From contig NZ_PQVF01000002.1 in the NCBI RefSeq assembly GCF_002920915.1, positions 124,375 to 188,374 on the forward strand: 64,000 nt of DNA, given 5' to 3'. The stretch comes from Solitalea longa. GTDB lineage: Bacteria > Bacteroidota > Bacteroidia > Sphingobacteriales > Sphingobacteriaceae. A model generated the notes under the pieces. The model worked only from the letters and a program-made list of their open reading frames with translations. It had not been told where the DNA came from and did no database searches. A program made the position numbers and the translations under genes. Shown in pieces: positions 1 through 7,491 of the stretch (the stretch's first letter is position 1; every line of letters starts with the position of its first letter).

Positions 1-56
1 TCACAACCAGTTATTGCAAAGAATAACATTAGTGCAGCGATTAATTTAGATTTCAT
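1..56 (-). CDS. Lipoprotein N-terminus, partial (paralogue 1 of 3)
   Basis: Only the first 18 codons lie in the window; the gene runs off the left edge. The peptide is a lipoprotein signal peptide: basic MKSK start, hydrophobic core, then an ITGC lipobox with Cys18. It closely resembles the signal peptide of the protein ending at 1319 (MKSKLIATVILFF...SC), so this is probably a third member of the tandem family that follows. Function unknown. Confidence 0.6.
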   Translation of the reverse strand, partial: MKSKLIAALMLFFAITGC

Positions 57-238
57 AGTAAACAAATTAGGTTTAGTAGAAGAATTAAAATTCGTTTATT
101 AAGGTATAATTAGAGCTGGGCAATGAACAATCAGACAGAAAAATTCCAGCATTAAAATTTAAAATAAACACCTGTATATAAGCATGTTAAACAAAAACAT
201 TGCAGTTTATCTCAAGTCGATTTTATTTTCTAATCTAA

Positions 239-1129
239 TCAGGGTAAACTTTTATATTCAACCGAAAGGGCATCGACAGCGATAAGATGTGGTATATCAT
301 CAGGTATAAGAGTAATATAGGTTGAGATATAAACTGTTCCGATCGATGGATAGCCACATTTATTGTAGCCAAATCTGTATGTTGTTTCATAAATTTCAGT
401 ATCGTTAGGCCAGTATTTAACAAACCTGAAATTATTTTGATTGTTGAAAAGAAAAGTGGAGGAATTGAAATAATAATCCTTGTTTATACTGGTAAATGCC
501 CAATCCATGTATAACACATTTTTAAAGATCCCATTCTTGCCATCATAGTTGTTAAACTCGAACCCCTGCCCTTCTATTATTATCGATTCAATTAACATGT
601 GCAAGTTTCTGCCAGGATGATAGCCAAGTAGTGTATAATTAGTTTCTTCATAAGAATCCTCTAATGCATCAAATTTGTTGATGGTACCATCCGGATTAAA
701 TGTGATAATGAGCTTATTAATCAAGGCATTTTGTGCATTATAAATCGCAGTATTTGCTAACTGGCCGGTTCTGCTTGAATATTTAAATAAATAGTAATGA
801 CTAATAACGTCCTGACCATCTTTAACTGTAATCTTATTTAACCTGTAATTAGCCAAATATTCAAAGAATATTTTCTTAGTGGTATCAATGCCTTCCATAA
901 ATTTAATTGAAGCTATCCGTGCTGAAGTATCATTAGCATAAGTAAAAAAGTATCGCTTGTTTCCAATAATAAGTTTAGTCGGAACCAATCGACAACTTGT
1001 GATTGTTGTTGCAGCTTCTGCACTTTTAGCCTTACTTTCATTTGATGGTGGTTCATCTAAGACCTGGTCTTTTTTGCAGCTGACAATTGCGACAAACAAC
1101 ACCAATACTATTACAAATTTTGCTTTCAT
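239..1129 (-). CDS. Putative lipoprotein, tandem paralogue 2
   Basis: Protein of 296 residues with a lipoprotein signal peptide (MKAKF start, lipobox VSC followed by KK). I chose the internal Met at 1129 rather than the one 15 bases upstream because it starts the signal peptide directly and aligns with the paralogue at 1319-2221. The body is rich in Tyr, Asn and aromatic residues and shares blocks with that paralogue: SHYY-F-YS near residue 110, GTINK-D, FNNQNN and CGYP near the C-terminus. These resemble the beta-rich YD-repeat-like or DUF4595-type lipoproteins of Bacteroidetes, but I cannot name the family firmly. Likely exported and lipid-anchored. Function unknown. Confidence 0.75.
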   Translation of the reverse strand: MKAKFVIVLVLFVAIVSCKKDQVLDEPPSNESKAKSAEAATTITSCRLVPTKLIIGNKRYFFTYANDTSARIASIKFMEGIDTTKKIFFEYLANYRLNKITVKDGQDVISHYYLFKYSSRTGQLANTAIYNAQNALINKLIITFNPDGTINKFDALEDSYEETNYTLLGYHPGRNLHMLIESIIIEGQGFEFNNYDGKNGIFKNVLYMDWAFTSINKDYYFNSSTFLFNNQNNFRFVKYWPNDTEIYETTYRFGYNKCGYPSIGTVYISTYITLIPDDIPHLIAVDALSVEYKSLP

Positions 1130-1276
1130 AATGATTAGATACAATTTGGTTAGTTCAACAATTGACTATCAATCAACACATTGTTAATCAAGGTGATATA
1201 AAAGTATTAAATAATAAAGGTCTAATTATGAGTAGAAATACGGCAAATAGAATAAACCGTTTAAAGTCATTCAAAA

Positions 1277-1304
1277 AAAACACCCGGTAAATTGCCGGGT
1301 GTTT
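1277..1304 (-). terminator. Rho-independent terminator
   Basis: Inverted repeat AAACACCCGG / CCGGGTGTTT with a 7-base loop. Read on the minus strand it is followed by a T-run. It lies 15 bases after the stop of the lipoprotein gene at 1319-2221. Confidence 0.85.
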
Positions 1305-1318
1305 CCGATAAAAAGAAC

Positions 1319-2221
1319 CTATAGTGATTTATATTTTACTGATATATTCCTTATTTCAGCAGGAGGATCATTTTCTGGGTAAGTAGTATTATGAAATTGA
1401 ACTGAAGCTACTCCACTTACAGGATATCCGCAATTGTCATATGTAAAGGAATAACTTGATTCGTACATAATGTTATCATTGAACCAAAAATCTTGTGACA
1501 AAACATTATTTTGGTTATTAAAGATGAAAAAAGGACCATCAACAGCACGTTCATTAATGTTATTACATAACCAGTCTATATATTTTACATGTTTAAAAAT
1601 ACCACTCTTCGTATCATAACTTTCGAAAAAATAGGCCTGATTATCCATATAAGGATCAGTTACCTCCCACATTTGCTCTAGATTAAAATTATTTGCAGCC
1701 TTATAAGTAAATCTTAAGTAATCATCCGAATCATATTGCCCACAATCAGCTGGAGGATCATACTTGTTAATTGTACCATTGGCGTTATAGGTTGTTAATA
1801 GGTTACCAATTAAAGTCCCATTACCTTTATATAATTCTGTTTTTGACAACGCTGGAATAACTGTTGAATAGGTGAATTTATAATAATGGGATAAAACTCC
1901 GGCGCCATCTGTTACATTTATACGGATTGGTTTAAGTGATCTGTTATATTGAAGTGATATAACTCTTTTAATAGTCCCGGCTTTGCTAATGGTCACTTTA
2001 GTCAGAGTGCTAGAGCCGGTTGCATACTCAAAAGCAAAAGTTGCATCTCCATATTTCAACTCGGTGGGTATTTGAGTACAAACTATAGGGAGCGCTTCAA
2101 CGCTTTTTTGATTGGCAGCTTTTGTTGGTTCAACATCCAGTTCACCGGTAAGGGTTTGGCTTTTTTGGCAGCTTGTTACTGTAAAAAATAAAATTACTGT
2201 AGCGATTAATTTAGATTTCAT
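1319..2221 (-). CDS. Putative lipoprotein, tandem paralogue 3
   Basis: Protein of 300 residues with a lipoprotein signal peptide (MKSKL start, lipobox TSC followed by QK). It shares colinear blocks with the gene at 239-1129 (SHYYKFTYS, NGTINKYD, FNNQNN, the C-terminal CGYP and a final VKYKSL), so the two arose by tandem duplication. The bases just before both start codons are also alike (ATCTAATCATT). Followed by a clear terminator. Probably exported to the periplasm or cell surface. Function unknown. Confidence 0.78.
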   Translation of the reverse strand: MKSKLIATVILFFTVTSCQKSQTLTGELDVEPTKAANQKSVEALPIVCTQIPTELKYGDATFAFEYATGSSTLTKVTISKAGTIKRVISLQYNRSLKPIRINVTDGAGVLSHYYKFTYSTVIPALSKTELYKGNGTLIGNLLTTYNANGTINKYDPPADCGQYDSDDYLRFTYKAANNFNLEQMWEVTDPYMDNQAYFFESYDTKSGIFKHVKYIDWLCNNINERAVDGPFFIFNNQNNVLSQDFWFNDNIMYESSYSFTYDNCGYPVSGVASVQFHNTTYPENDPPAEIRNISVKYKSL

Positions 2222-2476
2222 AATGATTAGATAATTAATTTGTTGAGTTAGAATGTTAATGCCTGTTTTTTAAAGGCGAGGTAAAAGTAGAAAAAGGGAA
2301 AAGGGAGCATCAGCGTATAAATACCTAATTAACTATGTATTAACTACTTATAATTAACTACTAATGAAAATCCAGAAACGAAAGAGACAATCGGAGGCGC
2401 CTAGCTAATAAGAAGGGAACAGAAGATAAAAAAGCGTAAAGGTCGGCTATATAATACGTGTTTTAACTGCATAAAA

Positions 2477-2501
2477 AAGGCGATTCTTATAGAATCGCCT
2501 T
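2477..2501 (-). terminator. Rho-independent terminator
   Basis: Perfect 11-bp stem AAGGCGATTCT / AGAATCGCCTT with a 3-base loop, followed by a T-run on the minus strand. It ends the DinB-like gene at 2523-3146. The stretch 2222-2476 upstream of the lipoprotein gene holds no ORF I can support. Confidence 0.9.
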
Positions 2502-2522
2502 GTACGTGTATACAACGATTTT

Positions 2523-3146
2523 TTATAGTTTAGGATACCCTGGAGAGTTCTTCACCTCTTCAATTTGCTTTGTATGACGTGCACTATGGGCGGTTAACAA
2601 AACGAGAAATTGATACGCATCCAGCATTCCTAAAGGACTTTGCCCAATATGTCCGTGCAAATCGTCCTTAGTCTTTTTAATATAATCGATAGTTTTCTGA
2701 CGTTCACCTTCAAATGCTTTAACTGCATCAGCCGGTGTGGCGAAAACATCTTTGGGAACTAACATTTCAGGAGCTTTTGCTTTATGACTGCGATCTTCGA
2801 TCATAGCAGAAATATCTTCCGTTTTAATGGTAACCTTTTTAGCCGGATCAACCGGTTTACTCATTATTGAATCGAGCGCATAACCTCTAATCATTGCTTC
2901 GGCTTTGATGATATGCTCAGCGCATTCGGCTATCGACCAACGGCTCGAATCTGCTTTATAATGCCATTGGGCATCAGACAAGCCTTTAATAGAATTCAGA
3001 AAGTTAGTTTTGGTTTTCTGAAGATAGTTAAGTACATATTCACGCTCATCTTTGCTGATCTGCTGAGCAAAGAGAACCCTTGGCAATAATGATACAAACA
3101 GTACCAGAGCCAAAAAAACGGGTTGTTTTGGGGTCTTAAATTTCAT
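2523..3146 (-). CDS. Secreted DinB-like superfamily protein
   Basis: Protein of 207 residues. Residues 1-28 form a Sec signal peptide ending in FAQ. The rest matches the DinB/YfiT-like four-helix metal-binding fold: LSDAQW near residue 60, RWSIAECAEHI near residue 75, and a C-terminal HSARHTKQI. The His residues in EHI and HSARH are the usual metal ligands. Family members act as metal-dependent thiol transferases or have unknown roles; the export signal is notable because most DinB proteins are cytoplasmic. The next gene upstream is a paralogue with the same layout, separated by its own terminator. Confidence 0.85.
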   Translation of the reverse strand: MKFKTPKQPVFLALVLFVSLLPRVLFAQQISKDEREYVLNYLQKTKTNFLNSIKGLSDAQWHYKADSSRWSIAECAEHIIKAEAMIRGYALDSIMSKPVDPAKKVTIKTEDISAMIEDRSHKAKAPEMLVPKDVFATPADAVKAFEGERQKTIDYIKKTKDDLHGHIGQSPLGMLDAYQFLVLLTAHSARHTKQIEEVKNSPGYPKL

Positions 3147-3270
3147 AGCGAGAGCGATTTAGGAAATCAAGTTAATGAAATTTAGTTAGAAATAATCTAC
3201 CACCGATCTAACAATCCTGTTAGAGAACAATCAAAAAACTCGTGCATGAACCTTGCTATAAACCCATAAA

Positions 3271-3302
3271 AAAGTGGCTGCCTTTGTTTTGACAGCCACT
3301 TT
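3271..3302 (-). terminator. Rho-independent terminator
   Basis: 10-bp stem AAAGTGGCTG / CAGCCACTTT with a 12-base loop and minus-strand T-rich tail. It lies 30 bases after the DinB-like gene at 3333-3959. Confidence 0.85.
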
Positions 3303-3332
3303 GTTTATTCACGGAGTCTTTTATTTAACTCA

Positions 3333-3959
3333 TTATAGTTTAGGATATCCTTTAGAGGATTTTATCTCCATAATTTGCGCGGTATGACGTGAACTATGGG
3401 CTGCTAATAAAACAACCCACTGATAAGCATCCAGGTACCCAAAGACAGGATGTTGCATCAAATGAGTATTCACCTCATTGTTGGCTAACTTCATAAAATC
3501 TATAGTTTTCTGGCGATCTGTTTCAAACTCAGCCATTAGATCTTCCTCGTTTTTCCATCGGTGAGTAGGTTTAAGCATCTCAGGTGCCTTTGCCTTAACC
3601 GACCGGTTCTGAACCATTTTAACCAGATCCTCGGTTTTATATTTCATTTCAGCTCGCATCGCTGAATTTGCCGGATCAGCCATGAGCTTATTCACTAAAC
3701 TCAGCAGTGTTTTTTCGGAAATTGCAATATGTTCGGAACACTCAGCAATTGACCAATGCAGTGAATCTGTCTTATAGTTCCATTGCTCCGGCGTTAGATC
3801 TTCAATTTGAAAAAGAAATTTCTCTTTGGTTGTTTGAAGTAGTTGAAGAGCGTAGTCCTTTTCCTGTTTGCTCAATTCTTGTGCTAAGGAAAAAACAGGC
3901 ATTGCAAAGGCAATACACATCAATGCCAGGGTTTTTCGGATGGCTAGTTTTGCTTTCAT
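3333..3959 (-). CDS. Secreted DinB-like superfamily protein (paralogue)
   Basis: Protein of 208 residues from the Met at 3959. An in-frame Met lies 24 bases upstream, but it would put eight polar residues before the signal peptide, so I prefer the inner start. The signal peptide ends near SLAQ. DinB-like motifs are LTPEQWNYK, HWSIAECSEHI and HSSRHTAQIMEI, with the metal-ligand His residues kept. It shares the KAPEML segment and the GYPKL C-terminus with the gene at 2523-3146, so the pair is a tandem duplication. Each copy has its own terminator, so they are probably transcribed separately. Substrate unknown. Confidence 0.85.
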   Translation of the reverse strand: MKAKLAIRKTLALMCIAFAMPVFSLAQELSKQEKDYALQLLQTTKEKFLFQIEDLTPEQWNYKTDSLHWSIAECSEHIAISEKTLLSLVNKLMADPANSAMRAEMKYKTEDLVKMVQNRSVKAKAPEMLKPTHRWKNEEDLMAEFETDRQKTIDFMKLANNEVNTHLMQHPVFGYLDAYQWVVLLAAHSSRHTAQIMEIKSSKGYPKL

Positions 3960-4060
3960 TTCCACATAAGTTGTTTGTGTCAATTAAAGAAAAATCTTTG
4001 GTTCAAACAAAGAAAAGGATCGATTTGGCGGTCAATCTTTTTCTCTAAGAACTGCAAAGC

Positions 4061-4092
4061 AAAACCCCGATTTATGGATTCACCGGGGTTTT
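4061..4092 (-). terminator. Rho-independent terminator
   Basis: Stem AAAACCCCG / CGGGGTTTT with T-run on both strands. It lies downstream of the minus-strand lipoprotein at 4130-4597 and could also block plus-strand reading. Confidence 0.85.
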
Positions 4093-4129
4093 CTTTTTGA
4101 TATCTTATTATTGACAAACATGTAAATCA

Positions 4130-4597
4130 TCACTTACATTCACTTGGCTTAAGTTCCACTTTGCTATTAAAATTCAACGATTTGTGATCTTTAAACATCA
4201 GCCTGCCATCTTTCTCAACTGTTTCTCCGTAACCTTCCACAAAGTCATCTCCTTTTTTAAGAAACGCCACTTCCCGCACTGACTCAATTCCTTCCGATTG
4301 AAAAATATAATCCAACAATAATGTATCACCTTTTAACATACCTTGCACATTGCCCTTATTACTATCTTTTTCGTAGAAATTATAATTCAACGTTCCAAGA
4401 ATCAGGCTGTCATCCGACATTTTAAACCGTAATAAAACACTGTCTTTATCCTTAATAAATGAATAACAATATTCATTTGATTTGGGTGAATCAGAAGTGC
4501 TTACTGAATCCGTTTGAACCGTTGTTTTATTTGTTTTAGAGTTACAGGCTATTATAAAAACAAACGCCATTACCGAGAGAGCTGTGTTTCTTTTCAT
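4130..4597 (-). CDS. Small hypothetical lipoprotein
   Basis: Protein of 155 residues with a lipoprotein signal peptide (MKRN start, lipobox IIAC, Cys18) followed by a polar Ser/Thr/Lys linker. The remaining ~110 residues alternate charged and hydrophobic positions as in a small beta-barrel or lipocalin-like fold: repeated DSVLLRF, DSLILGTLNY, GDTLLLDY. I do not recognise a named family with certainty. It stands alone, with a terminator after it. Function unknown. Confidence 0.75.
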   Translation of the reverse strand: MKRNTALSVMAFVFIIACNSKTNKTTVQTDSVSTSDSPKSNEYCYSFIKDKDSVLLRFKMSDDSLILGTLNYNFYEKDSNKGNVQGMLKGDTLLLDYIFQSEGIESVREVAFLKKGDDFVEGYGETVEKDGRLMFKDHKSLNFNSKVELKPSECK

Positions 4598-4652
4598 TCT
4601 TTAATAGGTATTTATAATGTATTGTTGATTTTTCGCGAAGTCGACAGGATTA

Positions 4653-4772
4653 TTAATCCAATTGCTCTTTCAGAAAATAAAAGAAATAGAGCCAAATCAG
4701 GCCCTTAACCAAGAAGAACAAAAAGCCAAGAATTCCAATCTTCTTAAAATATGTTTTGATCTTTGAATTCAT
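4653..4772 (-). CDS. Small single-pass membrane protein, 39 aa
   Basis: I translated this short frame by hand. It begins MNSKIKTYFKK, continues with a ~22-residue hydrophobic segment containing GFLFFLVKGLIWL, and ends KEQLD. A basic N-terminus followed by one transmembrane helix suggests an inner-membrane peptide. It begins 48 bases after the stop of the cupin gene, on the same strand, so it may be the last gene of the DUF5655-cupin operon. From memory, peptides with the FLIKGLIWL pattern recur in Bacteroidetes; I cannot check this here. Role unknown. Confidence 0.55.
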   Translation of the reverse strand: MNSKIKTYFKKIGILGFLFFLVKGLIWLYFFYFLKEQLD

Positions 4773-4820
4773 AAATAGCCGAACTAACCTTAATAAGTAC
4801 GCAAAAAATAAATTTTTATT

Positions 4821-5147
4821 TTACTGATCAGCCTTCTCCCCTCCTTTAGGTCCATAAAAAAACACCCAGGTCGAAAAGTCTTCTGTAAAGTTCATAAATC
4901 TGTGTTCAACGCCAGCCGGAACAAATAAAAATTCACCCGCTGTAAAAGGAAAGACTTCCCCGTTCATATAAAAATCACCACTTCCTGCGATCACTACGTA
5001 AATTTCATCACGATCATGTGGCTGCTGATGATCAACCTTTTCGGGTTTGTAAACCTCCACCGATAAAGTACCATGCTTAAATATTTCTGTAAATAATTGC
5101 TTGCTGTCTTTTAATGTTTGTAAAGCTTTTTCTGTAGATAGATTCAT
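4821..5147 (-). CDS. Cupin domain protein
   Basis: Protein of 108 residues forming one cupin barrel. Cupin motif 1 is HDRDEIYVVIAGSGDFYMNG, giving His44 and Glu48; motif 2 is FVPAGVEHRFMNF with His82. These are the usual metal ligands. The first His of a canonical HxH pair is not obvious, since the context is HQQPHDRDE. No signal peptide, so cytoplasmic. It starts 10 bases after the DUF5655 stop, so the two are probably co-transcribed. Substrate cannot be inferred. Confidence 0.85.
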   Translation of the reverse strand: MNLSTEKALQTLKDSKQLFTEIFKHGTLSVEVYKPEKVDHQQPHDRDEIYVVIAGSGDFYMNGEVFPFTAGEFLFVPAGVEHRFMNFTEDFSTWVFFYGPKGGEKADQ

Positions 5148-5157
5148 ATTAAATGTG

Positions 5158-5586
5158 TTATAAGTTTTCCTTCTTTATACCCAAATCATATGCTATTAGC
5201 ATGTATTGTTTAAGTTCATCATTTATGTCATCAGCAGAAAATATCCGGCAATGATGATTGAATGTGTTCGAACCGGGAATTTGTCCCATTTTATGAAAGC
5301 ATAAATTATCTTCATACAGTTGATTCAGATGAAAAACCACATCAATATAATTTTTACCTAAATTAATGATGGAACAAAACCTGATTTTGGCGGCAAAGCC
5401 AATTTTCGATTTCGCCGGATGTAATACAAAATCACCGATCTTGCGATACTCGTCAACAAATCGATTAAATACTTGAGTGGTAATTTCTGATTTCCCCTCG
5501 AGGAAACTTTCCAGTGTTCGATCATTGCATGAATGATTTTGGTTTTGGTGAAGAAACTTCTGCTGGCAAAGCGGGCAAATCCACAT
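5158..5586 (-). CDS. DUF5655 domain protein with N-terminal zinc-finger-like motif
   Basis: Protein of 142 residues. The N-terminus has a CPLC pair (Cys4, Cys7) and an HNHSC-like cluster (His18, Cys20) that could bind zinc. Residues ~40-140 match the DUF5655 pattern: a predicted helix, then FAAKIRFCSIINLGKNYIDV and FHLNQLYEDN. DUF5655 domains often accompany nucleic-acid-related proteins, but the role is unknown. First gene of a likely operon with the cupin gene (10-base gap) and perhaps the 39-aa membrane peptide. Confidence 0.8.
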   Translation of the reverse strand: MWICPLCQQKFLHQNQNHSCNDRTLESFLEGKSEITTQVFNRFVDEYRKIGDFVLHPAKSKIGFAAKIRFCSIINLGKNYIDVVFHLNQLYEDNLCFHKMGQIPGSNTFNHHCRIFSADDINDELKQYMLIAYDLGIKKENL

Positions 5587-5608
5587 AGCTTAATATCTAA
5601 TTAAATCA

Positions 5609-5630
5609 AAGGGAGCCCATAGGCTCCCTT
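5609..5630 (-). terminator. Rho-independent terminator
   Basis: Stem AAGGGAGCC / GGCTCCCTT with a 4-base loop. It lies between the VOC gene (ending at 5657) and the DUF5655 gene. Confidence 0.85.
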
Positions 5631-5656
5631 ATACTTTTTCGGTTTAAAGCTTTTGC

Positions 5657-6100
5657 TTAGCTAGGAGAATTTTTATCAAAACCAACCATCCAGTTAATGC
5701 CAAATTTATCGGTAAACATACCGAAATAAGATCCCCAAAAAGTATCCCCCATCGGCATTGCAACTGTACCTTCTGCAGATAATCCCTTAAACAAACGATC
5801 TGCGCTTTCCTTGCTATCAGCACTTATTGAGATAGTGATATTATTACCTACTGTTACTGGAGGACCAAAACCTTGACATGTATCGCTTCCCATTAACACT
5901 GAACCGCCACCAATGGGCAAAGAAATGTGCATTAATAAATCGTCTGATCCGGCTGGCATTGGAGGCATTCCTTCTTGTGGAGGCATATCTTTAAACCGTC
6001 CGACAAAGGCAAAATCGCCACCAAAAACCGACTTGTAGAAATTAAAAGCTTCTTCACACTTACCTTCAAAAGTAAGATAGGGATTGATTGTAGTTGCCAT
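5657..6100 (-). CDS. VOC family protein (PhnB/glyoxalase-like)
   Basis: Protein of 147 residues starting MATTINPYLTFEGKCEEAFNF, the typical opening of the PhnB-like (3-demethylubiquinone methyltransferase-like) branch of the vicinal oxygen chelate fold. The C-terminal half ends WGSYFGMFTDKFGINWMVGF, also characteristic. These are small cytoplasmic proteins of generally unknown substrate; YP_PhnB-type names are historical and do not imply phosphonate metabolism. Monocistronic, followed by a terminator. Confidence 0.88.
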   Translation of the reverse strand: MATTINPYLTFEGKCEEAFNFYKSVFGGDFAFVGRFKDMPPQEGMPPMPAGSDDLLMHISLPIGGGSVLMGSDTCQGFGPPVTVGNNITISISADSKESADRLFKGLSAEGTVAMPMGDTFWGSYFGMFTDKFGINWMVGFDKNSPS

Positions 6101-6258
6101 TTTAAATTAGTTTTAAAGGTTAATAGACAGATAGGTATTAATTTTTGAAGGATGGAAGTTACAGAAATATACAATTCTACGTATACCCAAAACGTAACTT
6201 ATAGCTTACAGTTTGTTTAGATCTTCTGATAATCAAGCTAAAAATTAAGAAACAAAAA

Positions 6259-6276
6259 AGCCCGATTAATCGGGCT
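6259..6276 (-). terminator. Rho-independent terminator directly after a 33-codon ORF
   Basis: Perfect stem AGCCCGAT / ATCGGGCT around a 2-base loop, with a T-run on the minus strand. It begins 3 bases after the stop codon of the short ORF at 6280-6381. No longer gene on the minus strand is available for it to terminate. Confidence 0.8.
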
Positions 6277-6279
6277 AAA

Positions 6280-6381
6280 TTATTTTTCTTTTTTGCGGCC
6301 AACCTCGCCATCAATGACAAGCAATTTTGTTGGTAACCATTCAAAGTCTTTTTTGCTTTCCAGACAGTTTATCATTTGCAT
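6280..6381 (-). CDS. Candidate small protein, 33 aa
   Basis: Hand-translated frame starting MQMINCLESKKDFEW and ending LLVIDGEVGRKKEK. It sits between a consensus -7 promoter element (6413-6420) and a strong terminator that starts right after its stop, so a short dedicated transcript of about 150 bases is expected. The first Met at 6381 or the one two codons later could start it. The product is soluble and charged. I do not recognise the family. The transcript could instead be a non-coding RNA. Confidence 0.4.
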   Translation of the reverse strand: MQMINCLESKKDFEWLPTKLLVIDGEVGRKKEK

Positions 6382-6412
6382 TAGCTGCTGAATGATTGTA
6401 AAGGTTACGAAG

Positions 6413-6420
6413 CAAAAGTA
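6413..6420 (-). promoter_or_regulatory. -7 promoter element for the 33-aa ORF
   Basis: Reads TACTTTTG on the minus strand, an exact match to the Bacteroidetes TAnnTTTG -7 box, about 30 bases before the ATG at 6381. A clear TTTG -33 box is lacking. Confidence 0.5.
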
Positions 6421-6441
6421 GACGCATTAGGGTAGCTAGGC

Positions 6442-6461
6442 AATACTCATTTATGAGTATT
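6442..6461. promoter_or_regulatory. 20-bp perfect palindrome, operator candidate
   Basis: AATACTCAT-TT-ATGAGTATT, a perfect inverted repeat 21 bp upstream of the -7 element at 6413-6420, so it covers the -33 region of that promoter. It also lies 30 bases after the rlmF stop but lacks a following T-run in that direction, so an operator is the better reading. Confidence 0.45.
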
Positions 6462-6491
6462 TTTATATTCAGATTGACTATTGAAAAAACA

Positions 6492-7439
6492 TTATAAAAT
6501 CCACTTTTCCTGTTCCTCTTTAGTCAGAAAAGTCCAGGCTACAAACCGACTAACCTTATTACCCTGGCTCATTTCCACAGTTTTAAACTCTTGTACATCA
6601 GCACGTTTAAGCAATGTATAAATTCCGTTTAGGTTAACGCTTTTTGAAACCAAGGTAGTAAACCATAAGCATTGCTTCGAAAAAGCTGTGCTTTCATTGA
6701 TCATCTTTCTTATAAATTCAAACTCTCCTCCTTCGCACCAAAGTTCATTATGCTGACCTCCAAAATTAAGTACAGGCTTATGACCTTGTTTTTTACCAAG
6801 GTTAGTTAATTTCCGGTTGGTGCCTGAAGCAGCCTCTGCAGCCGATGAATGAAAAGGTGGGTTGCAAAGTGTTAAATGAAAACGATCTTCAGTCTTTATT
6901 AATCCTTTAAATATCTGATTAGAATGTTTCTGTAAACGAAGTTCAATTTTAGATTGAAGGGTTGGATTTGCCTTAATTATTTTTTCAGCCGATTGAACTG
7001 ATCGAATGTCAATATCAGAGCCAACAAAGTTCCATCCATATTCTGTGGTTCCTATGATGGGATAAATGCAATTAGCCCCCGTTCCAATATCTAAAACCTT
7101 TGCAGTTTGACCTTGTGGCTCCACACCATTATTGGCTTCAGCTAATAAATCGGCCAGGTAATGAATATAATCAGCACGGCCCGGAATAGGCGGACATAGG
7201 TAACCTGCAGGAATGTCCCAATAATCAATTTGATAAAAATTCTTCAGCAATGATTTATTCAGCATTTTTACTGCTGCTGCATTGGCAAAATCAATTGACT
7301 CAATACCAAACTTGTTTTCTGAGACAAAAGCTGAAAGTTCAGGGCAAGCACTGATCAGTTCAGGGAAATTATACCGCCCTCTGTGCTTATTGCGTGGATG
7401 TAAGTTTGTCTTTTCAACCGAATCTTTTTTCAACTGCAT
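6492..7439 (-). CDS. rlmF: 23S rRNA (adenine(1618)-N(6))-methyltransferase
   Basis: Protein of 315 residues that methylates N6 of A1618 in 23S rRNA with S-adenosylmethionine. Family marks are LHPRNKHRGRYNFPEL near residue 13, DYWDIPAGYLCPPIPGRADY near residue 72, SAM-binding motif I LDIGTGANC (116-124), an acidic SDID after the second strand, and the catalytic NPPF tetrad (193-196) of N6-adenine methyltransferases. Length matches the family. Cytoplasmic. It stands 52 bases after the NTF2-like gene, without a visible terminator between. Confidence 0.95.
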   Translation of the reverse strand: MQLKKDSVEKTNLHPRNKHRGRYNFPELISACPELSAFVSENKFGIESIDFANAAAVKMLNKSLLKNFYQIDYWDIPAGYLCPPIPGRADYIHYLADLLAEANNGVEPQGQTAKVLDIGTGANCIYPIIGTTEYGWNFVGSDIDIRSVQSAEKIIKANPTLQSKIELRLQKHSNQIFKGLIKTEDRFHLTLCNPPFHSSAAEAASGTNRKLTNLGKKQGHKPVLNFGGQHNELWCEGGEFEFIRKMINESTAFSKQCLWFTTLVSKSVNLNGIYTLLKRADVQEFKTVEMSQGNKVSRFVAWTFLTKEEQEKWIL

Positions 7440-7491
7440 GCCCTAATTATTTAAAAGGCAAATTTCGTTGAAAGATCGTTCATTATAAAGA

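Noticed and set aside
2327-2359. TTAACT/TTAATT repeats upstream of the lipoprotein gene ending at 1319, similar to the Pho-like arrays
   Set aside because: Two units are 11 bp apart but the third is 14 bp away, and no TAnnTTTG box lies 9 bp downstream, so the geometry of the three real arrays is not met.
3707-4048. 113-codon plus-strand open frame opposite the second DinB-like gene
   Set aside because: It is antisense to a gene with clear family motifs and has no domain of its own.
6442-6461. Palindrome as rlmF terminator
   Set aside because: No T-run follows it in the rlmF direction, and it lies over the -33 region of the next promoter, so an operator is more likely.
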